Origin: Endomicrobium sp.
GTDB taxonomy: Bacteria > Elusimicrobiota > Endomicrobiia > Endomicrobiales > Endomicrobiaceae
Length of the DNA: 64,000 bases
NCBI GenBank assembly: GCA_031273925.1
Contig: JAISQW010000005.1
Location: 60,920-124,919 of the forward strand
Direction: 5' to 3'
A model generated the notes under the pieces. It had not been told where the DNA came from and searched no databases. It was given only the letters and a program-made list of their open reading frames with translations. The position numbers and the translations under genes were made by a program. Positions within the stretch are counted from its first letter, which is position 1; every line of letters begins with the position of its first letter. Positions 41,016 to 49,866 of this stretch are shown here, one piece after another.

Positions 41016-44000
41016 TTAATATAATTTTATAGAATTTTTAGAACCTGTTATTGTTTCAATATCACATACGAATTTACTAGAACAATTTGATAAATATTTC
41101 GTTTCTATGGAAAATTTTTCCTGTGAAAAATCTTCTAAATCAATATAAACTCTTGCTTGACCTTTATGTGTTTCAAATACCTCTTTTAACTTACATATCA
41201 ATGTAGGATTATATTTTGTCATAGTAATTTTTATATGTATTTCTTTATATTTTTTTTTTTTGCTTCATCTATTGTCATTAAATCAAATACTGCTATTTCA
41301 CAATGTCCTTGTGGTGCATCAATTAATTTACCTTTTACTACTACTATATTGTTAAGTGTAAGATAATTATAGAATTTTTGAAATTGAGCAGGAAACAATA
41401 CTGCATAGATGCTACCATATAAATCTTCTATTTTAAATTTAGCATAATTTTCTTGTCTTGATTTTGAAATAAGTTTTTTTATGTGAACTATCATTCCAGC
41501 TATATGAATAACTTTTAATTTTTTTAATTTATTACTATTTTCCTCATCAAAATATTGTAACTTATCAAGTCTACAGTTAGAATGAGCAGTAAGGTCTTCC
41601 TTAATTGGTATTAATGGATGTCCCGAAAGATAAAAACCTAAAACTTCTTTTTCAAAATTTAAAGCTTGAAATAATTCTAATGATTTTGTTGGAATACAAT
41701 TATTTTTAAGAAATTCTGAATTACTAAAAAGCAAACCTTGAGTCGAACTTCTATCGTGTTTTACTTTTATTGCCTTACTTATTGATGGATTTATATTTTC
41801 TAAAAAATTTGCTCTAACTTCAAGTTTGTTTTCACCAAAAAAATCAAAAGCTCCAGCTTTTATTAGACTTTCAATAGCTTTTTTATTTGTTGATTTTAAA
41901 TTTATTTTTTGTAAAAAATCATCCAAATTTGTGGGTTTATAAGTTTTTCCGTATATAATTCTTGCATGTTCTATAGATTCAGTTAATCCTTTACCAACAT
42001 TTTTGATAGCTAACAGTCCAAATCGTATATTACCATTTTCTATTTTAAATTTACCATTAGAATATTGTACATTTGGTGGCAATACTTTAATGCCAAAAGT
42101 ACAAGCGTCATTTAAATATATTGCGAGTTTACTTTTTTCATCATCTTTTATGGTTGAACGTCCTATTTCACTATTTAGTAAAGCTGTAAAAAATTCTAAA
42201 GGATAATTTGCCTTTAAATATGCTGTTCTATAAGAAATTACAGCGTAAGCTGCGGAGTGAGATTTATTAAATCCATATCCAGCAAACGCCAATATATTAT
42301 TAAATATCTTTTCTGATATATTTTCATTTATTCCATTTTTTTTACTACCATTTATAAATTTTTGTCTTTGGTTTTCAATTACATCAGGTATTTTTTTGCT
42401 CATGGCTTTGCGTAAAACATCTGCTTCTTCTGAAGTAAAACCAGCGATAACAACAGACATTTTCATTACTTGTTCTTGATAAAGAATGATACCATATGTA
42501 CTATTTAGTATTGATTCTTGTAATGGATGATCATAAAAAATTTTTGTTTTTTTGTGTTTACGATTTACAAAATTATCTAACATTCCTGATCTCATAGGAC
42601 CTGGTCGATATAAAGCAATCAAAGCTATTATATCGTCTATAGTATTAGGCTTAAGTTTCTTTATTAATGCTCTCATGCCTCTACTTTCAAGTTGAAACAC
42701 TCCCATAGTTTTGGCGTCATTAAGCAATTTATATGTTTTTTTATCGCAAAGTGAAATATTATTTAATTCGATTTTTGGTTGTATAAGTTTAATACAATCA
42801 TCAATAACTGTGAGTGTTTTTAAACCCAAAAAATCAATTTTTAAAAGTCCGAGTTGTTGTAATACAAAACCATCATACTGTGTTGTAATAATATTTTTTG
42901 ATCCTTTTGCAAGTGGAGTATAATTTGTTATTTTTTCATTTGCTATAACTATACCAGCTGAATGCACTCCTGTGTGTCTTTTAAGACCTTCAAGTTTTTG
43001 AGAAACAATGATGAGCTTTGATATTTTTTCATCATTTTTTACAATTTTAGATAAAACTTTTGATGTCTTTAAGGCTTCAAGTATAGTCATATTTTGTGGA
43101 ATAAGTTTAGAAATATTATTTGATTCTTTAGGTGTAAAACCCATAACTCTTGCAACATCTTTTATAACTAATCTAGATTGCATTGAACCAAATGTTATAA
43201 TTTTTGCACATTTTTCTTCTCCATATTTTTTTTGTACATATTTTATAATTTCATCACGTCCAGAATCTGCAAAATCTATATCTAAATCTGGCATTGAAAT
43301 CCTAGTTGGGTTTAAAAATCTTTCAAACAATAAATCGTATTTTAATGGACAAACATCAGTTATCCCCAAAGTATATGCTACCATTGAACCTGCCCCTGAC
43401 CCTCTACCAGGTCCTACAGGAATTTTTTGTTTTTTGGCATATTCTATAAAATCTGATACTATTAAAAAATATGATGTAAAACCCATACTGTTTATGACAT
43501 AAAGCTCATGTTCTAATCTTTTTTTTGCCTCATCTTTAATTAAACCATATCTTTTTATAAGTCCCTGATAACAAAGTGTTTTAAGATATTGTAAATCAGA
43601 TTTGTATGTGTTCGGTACATGAAATTTAGGCAAAAGTAATTTATTATTTATTACAATATTAATTTTATTTGTTATTTCTAAAGTGTTTTTTATAGCTTCT
43701 GGTATATAAGAAAACGTTTTAATCATGTCTTCAGCACTTCTATAATAAAAAAGATCTGAATTGAAACGAAGTCTCCTATTATCATTTAGCATTTTGCCTG
43801 TTCCTATGCAGAGTAAAATATCATGAATTTCATGATCCTCTTTTCTTAAAAAATGACAATCATTAGTCGCAACAAGAGGGATAGTAGTTTTTTTTGATAA
43901 TGAAATTAGATCTGGTATTATTTTTTGTTGATCATTTAAACCATTATCCATAATTTCTATGTAAAAATTATCCTTACCGAAAATATCACGATACTCTATT

Positions 44001-44518
44001 GCTTCTCTATATGCTTTTTCAAAATCTCCTTTAAGTAAAGCTGCAGCAATTGCTCCAGCAAGACAACCAGAAAGAGCAATGATACCATTATTATGTTTTT
44101 TTAATATTTCTTTATCAACTCGAGGTTTGTAATAAAAACCTTCAATAAAACCTATACTTGTTATTTGTATAAGATTTTGATACCCTTCAATGTCTTTTGC
44201 TAAAAGAGTCAAGTGATTATAATTATTATGCCCAATAGTGTCCTTGTTTTTATTACTTTTATCAAAACGAGATTTTGGCGCAACGTATATCTCACAACCA
44301 ATGATTGGTTTTATTTTACTTCGTTTTGCTGTCCAATAAAATTCCATTGCTCCATACATATTGCCATGATCTGTGATGGCGATGGCAGGCATTTTATATT
44401 CGTTAGCTATTAAATTAAATAGTTCGCCAGGTTCACCTTTATCATTAACGAGCTTGCATGCTCCATCAAGAAGAGAATATTCAGTATGATTATGTAAATG
44501 TACGAACTCAGATTTCAC
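41016..44518 (-). CDS. dnaE: DNA polymerase III alpha subunit, frame broken at an A12 tract
   Basis: Replicative polymerase catalytic subunit. The main frame (GTG start at 44518, TAA at 41231) gives 1095 residues: PHP domain ([14 protein letters not shown]), polymerase core with the aspartates in [14 protein letters not shown], and the OB fold. It ends right after a run of twelve A on the coding strand (41250-41261). One extra A, or two fewer, continues as YKEIHIKIT and then the 68-residue frame to 41016 ([20 protein letters not shown]), the normal C-terminal tau-binding region, restoring about 1167 residues. Transcriptional slippage in A12 could supply both forms. serS follows. Confidence 0.93.
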
Positions 44519-44823
44519 AATTAACGCTCCATATAATAGATATTAATTAACAATTGCAGGATCATCAGAATACAAAAAAAGTTTATTACATCGTTTATAT
44601 GTCCGCTTGCCTTAAAACTCTATTCAATCTTACTTATAATTTATAATATTTATAATAAATTTTGAATGATAAAAATGATCTAACACTTGTTAAAGTTTAA
44701 CATATTTATATCACAAATCTATCCTTAATTATATATAATATAAATGATACAAAACTTTAAAAGAAATTAAAATATATTTGCAAGAATTTGACTATTATAC
44801 AAAACATTTGATATAAAATTATT
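44519..44823. other. 305-bp divergent gap between dnaE and the DUF116 gene
   Basis: Very A/T-rich, no gene. It is the point where coding strand switches from mostly leftward to mostly rightward, so it, or the rsmA-dnaA area nearby, is a place to look for a replication origin. I find no convincing cluster of DnaA boxes in it. Confidence 0.35.
44788..44817 (+). promoter_or_regulatory. sigma-70-like promoter giving a possibly leaderless DUF116 mRNA
   Basis: TTGACT (44788-44793) and TATAAA (44812-44817) are 18 bp apart. A start site about seven bases after the -10 would fall on the GTG start codon at 44824, and no ribosome binding site is visible. Confidence 0.45.
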
Positions 44824-45306
44824 GTGAAATTGTGTAGTTTTTTTTATAGAGATAAAAAGCGTGTTTATAAATTATATTTAAATAAACAAAATAAAATTGC
44901 TAAAAAGAAATTCTCTTCTGTTCCTTTTGGTAGTCGTATTGTTTTTGTGCCGCATTGTATGCGAAATTCGGAAGCTTGTGTTGCTATTGAAAATGATAGT
45001 TACTACGTTTGTAGAGAATGTTGTGGTTGTAAAATAAGTAAAATAAGCAAACTCATAAAGAAATTAAAATATAGATCCTTATACATTGTTAAAGGTAGCA
45101 GCGTAGTAGGTAAGATTATCAAAGAAAAAGAACCTAAAGCCATAATTGGTATTGCATGTTTCTTTGAAGGTAATCAAGTGTTTAAAAAAATATTAAAAAA
45201 AAAAGATATAGCAACACAATTTGTGCCGCTTATGAAAGATGGGTGCTCAGGTACAGATATAGATATGAAAAAAATGGAAGATATATTATATCTAACTACG
45301 GATTAA
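44824..45306 (+). CDS. DUF116 family protein
   Basis: The product is 160 residues from a GTG start. DUF116 hallmarks: VPHCMRNSEAC, YVCRECCGCKISK, VKGSSVVGKI, IGIACFFEG and MKDGCSGTDIDM. The eight or more conserved cysteines suggest a metal or iron-sulfur site. Function is unknown; in other bacteria it often lies beside methionyl-tRNA formyltransferase or lipoate-type genes. Here it is alone, ahead of a DEAD-box helicase. Longer DUF116 proteins have an N-terminal membrane part, absent here. Confidence 0.82.
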   Translation: MKLCSFFYRDKKRVYKLYLNKQNKIAKKKFSSVPFGSRIVFVPHCMRNSEACVAIENDSYYVCRECCGCKISKISKLIKKLKYRSLYIVKGSSVVGKIIKEKEPKAIIGIACFFEGNQVFKKILKKKDIATQFVPLMKDGCSGTDIDMKKMEDILYLTTD

Positions 45307-45312
45307 TATAGC

Positions 45313-45360
45313 ATATCATATTGAATATGAATACTGGATGTTATGAATGTGATATGATAT
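45313..45360 (+). terminator. large A/T hairpin after the DUF116 gene
   Basis: ATATCATAT (45313-45321) pairs with ATATGATAT (45352-45360) over nine bases, extended by G-T pairs, with a ~30-nt loop; TTTT follows shortly after. Could terminate the DUF116 transcript or be an operator. Confidence 0.3.
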
Positions 45361-45482
45361 AGAATTTTCAATTGTATGCCTGTTGAAATCTAAATCTAAA
45401 AAAGAAAAGAATAAAATAAATATTAAAAAAATATTAGTTGTGTGGTATTTTTGGTATTTTTAAAGAGGGGATCTATAAAAAG

Positions 45483-47144
45483 ATGACAAAATTTAGTGAA
45501 TTAAATTTATCACATGAGGTTATTAAAGCTATTAAAGATTTTGGTTTTTTAGAAGCTACTCCTATTCAAAGTCTTGCTATTCCAAAAATGATGAAAGGCA
45601 TAGATATTATTGCTCAAGCACAAACTGGAACTGGTAAAACTGCAGCTTTTGGTATTCCAATTTTAGAGAGAATTGATACAAAAATTAGAGTTGTGCAGAC
45701 TTTAATTTTATGTCCAACAAGAGAGCTTGCTATACAAGTTGCAAGAGAATTAAAACTTTTATCAAAATATAAAAATGGTATTAACATAGTTCCAGTTTAT
45801 GGTGGTCAGCCTATTCAAAAACAAATCATAGATCTTTCAAGAGGATCACAAATAGTTATAGGTACTCCTGGAAGACTTATAGATCATTTGGAACGAAAAA
45901 CATTAAAACTTTGTGATGTTTCTATCGTAGTTTTAGATGAAGCAGATGAAATGCTTGATATGGGATTTAGAGATGATATAGAAATCATTTTAAAAAATAT
46001 TCCACAAAAAAGACAAACAGCTTTTTTTTCAGCAACTATGCCTAAAGAATTTTTATTACTAACAAAAAAATATCAATATAATCCGGAAATAATTAAAATT
46101 TTGGACAAAAAATCTACGGTACCTCTTATAGAACAATACTATTTTGATATAAAAGAGTATCAAAAATCAGAAGCTCTTAAAAGATGCCTAGATATGTATG
46201 ACCCTAAGCTTTCTATTATTTTTTGTAATACTAAAAAAAGAGTTGATGAGGTTAGGTATTTTCTTCAAGCAAAAGGATATATTGCAGATGCACTACATGG
46301 TGATATGAGTCAAACTCAAAGAGATAGAGTAATGTCTAAATTTAGAACTGGTGCAATAGAATTTCTTGTAGCCACTGACGTTGCAGCTAGAGGTATAGAT
46401 GTAGATAACATAAATATGGTTTTTAATTATGATATTCCAAAAGATGATGAGGATTATGTGCATAGAATTGGTAGAACCGGTAGAGCAGGTAAAACAGGTA
46501 AAGCATACAGTTTTGTTTCTGGAAAAGATGTTTATAAACTTAAAAATATTCAAAAATATACTAAAGTAAATATAAAAAAGCTTCAAGTTCCATCTCTCAC
46601 TGATATAGAAATTGCGAAAATGACAGTAATATCTAATAAAGTAAATGGAATATTAAAAACCAAAAATATAGAAAAATACATAAATTTGGCAAAAACTCTA
46701 GTTTCAGATGAAAACACTTTTTTAGATATCATTGCAGCCCTATTAAAGATTATGTTTGTTGGATTAGAAGAAAAAATAACAAAATACTATCCAGAAGTTG
46801 ATATTTTTGGAAATGATAGTAAAACATTAAATAATCAACGTCTTACTCCTGTTGTAAGGAACAACACCACTATGGTAAAATTATTTATCAATATAGGTAA
46901 AAAGGATAACATAAAGGTAAGAGATTTTGTTAAAATTGTAACTGAAAAAGTTGGTATGAATCGTAATTCTATAGGTTGTATAAAAACACTTGACAACTTT
47001 TCGTTTATGGATGTTAATAAAAAATACGTTAATAATGTGATAAACACTTTTAACAATAAAAGTATTAAAACAAAAAAGATATATATTAAAATTGCACAAA
47101 AAAATCAACGTAAACTAAACTTAAGTAAAAAAAAGATTTTTTAA
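45483..47144 (+). CDS. deaD: DEAD-box RNA helicase with DbpA-type RNA-binding tail
   Basis: ATP-dependent RNA unwinding in ribosome assembly or mRNA turnover. From ATG 45483 (behind AGAGGGG) the product is 553 residues. Motifs in order: Q motif FLEATPIQS, AQTGTGKT, PTRELA, GTPGR, DEAD, SAT, and HRIGRTGRAG. A linker then leads to a C-terminal DbpA/CsdA RNA-binding domain (VKLFINIGKKDNI onward) and a basic tail. The frame stays open upstream to a TTG at 45438 and reads CGIFGIF, discussed as a finding. A CsdA/DeaD rather than RhlE assignment rests on the RNA-binding domain. Confidence 0.92.
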   Translation: MTKFSELNLSHEVIKAIKDFGFLEATPIQSLAIPKMMKGIDIIAQAQTGTGKTAAFGIPILERIDTKIRVVQTLILCPTRELAIQVARELKLLSKYKNGINIVPVYGGQPIQKQIIDLSRGSQIVIGTPGRLIDHLERKTLKLCDVSIVVLDEADEMLDMGFRDDIEIILKNIPQKRQTAFFSATMPKEFLLLTKKYQYNPEIIKILDKKSTVPLIEQYYFDIKEYQKSEALKRCLDMYDPKLSIIFCNTKKRVDEVRYFLQAKGYIADALHGDMSQTQRDRVMSKFRTGAIEFLVATDVAARGIDVDNINMVFNYDIPKDDEDYVHRIGRTGRAGKTGKAYSFVSGKDVYKLKNIQKYTKVNIKKLQVPSLTDIEIAKMTVISNKVNGILKTKNIEKYINLAKTLVSDENTFLDIIAALLKIMFVGLEEKITKYYPEVDIFGNDSKTLNNQRLTPVVRNNTTMVKLFINIGKKDNIKVRDFVKIVTEKVGMNRNSIGCIKTLDNFSFMDVNKKYVNNVINTFNNKSIKTKKIYIKIAQKNQRKLNLSKKKIF

Positions 47145-47359
47145 ATTGGGTTTATTGCAAAATTTGAAATTATGAATACGCAAAAATCATTAATTAAATG
47201 AAGTTTTAGGATTAGGAATTGATACTTAAAGATGGTGTATACTTTAAAAACTTTTTTTATGGTTTCTGCTTTAGAATAAGGAAAAGTAAAATATATATCT
47301 TTTAAAATTTAACTAATTATAAATAAAGTAATTCATTGCTTATAAATACTTTCTGACTG

Positions 47360-48151
47360 ATGTATAAAAAAATGTATGGTCAAAACTTTTTAATAGATAA
47401 CAATATAGCACATAATATAGTTAAAGCAGCCAATTTGACTAAAGACGATAATGTTTTAGAAATTGGTCCAGGGAAAGGTATTTTAACCAAAATTATATTA
47501 CCATTAGTTGATTATTTAATCTGTATAGAAATTGACACAAAGTTATGTAAACAATTAGAGTATTTTTTTGCTTCTTGTGCTATTAAAAATGTCAAAATAG
47601 TAAATTACGATTTTCTCAAATATTGTATTCCAGATAATAAAAAATTCAAAATTATTGCTAATTTACCTTATAATATTGGTACGGCTATAATTCAAAAAAT
47701 TTTACCGATTTCAAACTGGAATACTGCAATTTTTATGCTTCAAAAAGAAACAGTTTTAAAACTTACAGCAAATCCTGATGACAAAAACTATGGATACATT
47801 TCCATTTTTACTTTGTACTATTCAGATTGTACTATTTTATTTAATGTTTCGGCAAAATGTTTTAATCCTTCGCCAAAATCAACAATTACATCTTCTGTCA
47901 TAAAATTAACAAATAAATTTTCAAAACCTCCTGATCCACTTTTTTTTTACTTTATAAAACATGTTTTTAGTACACGTAGAAAAACTATTTTGAACAGTAT
48001 TTGTTCTTTTAAGGGATTACAGAAGCAGCAAGTTAGAAAAATTCTTGATAATTTAAAAGTAGATTCGTTTTTGAGACCAAATCAATTGTCAATATCAGAT
48101 TTTTTAAAGTTGACTGAAGAAATAAAAAAGTATATAATTCCGCAGATATGA
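47360..48151 (+). CDS. rsmA: 16S rRNA dimethyladenosine transferase (KsgA)
   Basis: Dimethylates two adjacent adenosines near the 3' end of 16S rRNA. The product is 263 residues. YGQNFLID, the SAM motif VLEIGPGKGILT, IEIDTKL and catalytic NLPYNIGT are all present; the C-terminal basic helical domain is complete. It lies directly before dnaA in the same direction. The 215-bp gap upstream may hold gene debris. Confidence 0.95.
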   Translation: MYKKMYGQNFLIDNNIAHNIVKAANLTKDDNVLEIGPGKGILTKIILPLVDYLICIEIDTKLCKQLEYFFASCAIKNVKIVNYDFLKYCIPDNKKFKIIANLPYNIGTAIIQKILPISNWNTAIFMLQKETVLKLTANPDDKNYGYISIFTLYYSDCTILFNVSAKCFNPSPKSTITSSVIKLTNKFSKPPDPLFFYFIKHVFSTRRKTILNSICSFKGLQKQQVRKILDNLKVDSFLRPNQLSISDFLKLTEEIKKYIIPQI

Positions 48152-48179
48152 ATACTATATGTATGTTTTATAGTATTGT

Positions 48180-48205
48180 AAGTTATCAATACGTGTTGAT
48201 AACTT
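48180..48205. promoter_or_regulatory. inverted pair of DnaA-box-like sequences before dnaA
   Basis: AAGTTATCAA (48180-48189), spacer TACGTG, TTGATAACTT (48196-48205): a perfect 10-bp inverted repeat ending one base before the dnaA ribosome binding site. The right arm read on the minus strand is TTATCAACA, one mismatch from the DnaA box TTATCCACA; the left arm TTATCAATA has two. It could be a DnaA autoregulatory site or an RNA hairpin masking GGAGA. Confidence 0.5.
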
Positions 48206-48216
48206 GGAGATTTTGT

Positions 48217-49464
48217 ATGGATGTTTCTGTTTTTAATTTATGGCAAAAAATAACAAATGATCTTAAATTATTAATAACATCAGAGACTGATAGTTTATGG
48301 ATTTCTCCAGTTGAACCATTATCTTTTAAAAATAATATTTTCACTTTACAGTTTCCAAATATTTACTTTTTACAGTTGATAATAAATAATCAACAAAAAA
48401 ATATTGAACATACTTTATTAAATTTTTGCGATCAGAGTATAACTTTAAAATTCAAATTCCAGGAAAATATATTACAAAAAAAAGAAGAAATTTCTAGCAA
48501 CAATTATGGACATATATTTCAATTTATAATTAAAGTACAAAAAGATCACATAAATCCTAAATATTTTTTTGTTGGTTTGGTTGGAGATGCATCAAATAGA
48601 TTTGCTCATGTATGGTCAGAATCAGTAGCAAAAAGTCCAGGAAAACAGTTTAATCATTTGTTTATGTATAGTGGTGTTGTAGTACCTGGTAAAGCACATT
48701 TATTTTATGCTATAGATAATTATGTAAAGAAGAATTCGATGCCAAATTTAAAAGTTTTGTGTGTTACATGTGAGAAATTTGTTACGGAATTTATAGAGTC
48801 AATTCGTTTTGATAAAGTGGCTTCTTTTAAAAGTAAATATAGAAATTTAGATTGTTTATTGATTGATGATATACAACCACCCGACTTAGAAAGAAGAATA
48901 GCAATATTTAAAAAAAAATACGATGTGGAAAAAATATATATCCCAAATGATGTTAATCTTTACACAACAGCTCAAATTAAATCAAATATAAGACAACTTA
49001 AAGGATCACTTTTAAAAATAACAGCTTTTTCTTTATTTACAGTAACACCATTAACTGTTGATTCTGTTAGAAAAATGTTGAAAGATATTATTAAGATTGA
49101 TAACTATATACATATAACTATAAAAAATGTACAAAAGATTGTTTTAGAAGATTTTAATATCAATATAAAAGATATGCAATCTAAACGTAGAACAAATACT
49201 ATTGCATTTCCTAAACAAATTGCAATGTATCTCACAAAAACTCTTACTGATAAATTTTCAACGAGTGTTATAGATTATGTTTTTTTTGGCAAAAGAAATC
49301 GTTCTACAGTAATGCATGCATGTAATAAAATAAAGGATAAAATTACTTCTGATCTTTATTTTAATGCTAAAATAAATCAAATTATCAAAAATTCCGAAAT
49401 GCAAATTAATATTTTCTTATATAAAAAAATGAAAAAAAAGATATATTATCATTATAGGATCTAA
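48217..49464 (+). CDS. dnaA: degenerate DnaA: damaged P-loop and missing sensor-1/arginine-finger block
   Basis: Replication initiator homologue, 415 residues from ATG 48217 (GGAGA six bases upstream). Domain I (FNLWQKIT) and the start of domain III (NRFAHVWSESVA) are recognisable. The P-loop GGxGxGKTH has become SGVVVPGKAH (152-161), with Ala160 in place of the magnesium-binding Thr/Ser. Walker B LLIDDIQ (214-220) runs straight into PPDLERRIAI, so about 65-70 residues with sensor 1 and the arginine finger are deleted in frame. Sensor-2 Arg259 (NIRQLKGSL) and the DNA-binding signature (SKRRTN, RNRSTVMHACNKI) remain. An ATP-driven initiator seems impossible; DNA binding may persist. Confidence 0.88.
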   Translation: MDVSVFNLWQKITNDLKLLITSETDSLWISPVEPLSFKNNIFTLQFPNIYFLQLIINNQQKNIEHTLLNFCDQSITLKFKFQENILQKKEEISSNNYGHIFQFIIKVQKDHINPKYFFVGLVGDASNRFAHVWSESVAKSPGKQFNHLFMYSGVVVPGKAHLFYAIDNYVKKNSMPNLKVLCVTCEKFVTEFIESIRFDKVASFKSKYRNLDCLLIDDIQPPDLERRIAIFKKKYDVEKIYIPNDVNLYTTAQIKSNIRQLKGSLLKITAFSLFTVTPLTVDSVRKMLKDIIKIDNYIHITIKNVQKIVLEDFNINIKDMQSKRRTNTIAFPKQIAMYLTKTLTDKFSTSVIDYVFFGKRNRSTVMHACNKIKDKITSDLYFNAKINQIIKNSEMQINIFLYKKMKKKIYYHYRI

Positions 49465-49481
49465 TTATTTTTATACTATGA

Positions 49482-49556
49482 GCTGCCATAGTCTAGTTGG
49501 CTTAGGACATCGCTCTCTCAAGGCGAAGATCACGGGTTCGAATCCCGTTGGCAGCA
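49482..49556 (+). tRNA. tRNA-Glu (anticodon CTC)
   Basis: Acceptor GCTGCCA pairs with TGGCAGC, discriminator A. Anticodon stem TCGCT/GGCGA with loop CTCTCAA. T arm ACGGG-TTCGAAT-CCCGT. It decodes only GAG, so a TTC isoacceptor must exist elsewhere. Confidence 0.88.
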
Positions 49557-49587
49557 AGAGAAAAGTATATATCAATTCATTATTTTT

Positions 49588-49661
49588 GCGCCCATAGCTT
49601 AATTGGATAGAGCATTTGACTACGAATCAAAAGGTTGAAGGTTCAACTCCTTCTGGGCGCG
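49588..49661 (+). tRNA. tRNA-Arg (anticodon ACG)
   Basis: Acceptor GCGCCCA pairs with TGGGCGC, discriminator G. Anticodon stem TTTGA/TCAAA with loop CTACGAA. A34 is normally edited to inosine by TadA to read CGU, CGC and CGA. Confidence 0.95.
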
Positions 49662-49866
49662 TTTCTCCACGTATATATGTATACAAATTCAATAGTATTA
49701 TTAATTTATATTTAAAAAATATTTTTACAAGTAGAAAATTACAATATTTGTTAGTGTTTTTTAATGTATGATATTCAAGTTTTTACTTGTATGTTTTGCA
49801 ATTAAAATTTTAGTAATTTCTATATGACTAAAATGAGACTAATTAATATGTGGAGGAATTTAAAAA

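Noticed and set aside
43008..43502. Rightward 164-codon frame opposite dnaE
   Set aside because: Shadow of the polymerase core, which carries the conserved catalytic aspartates.
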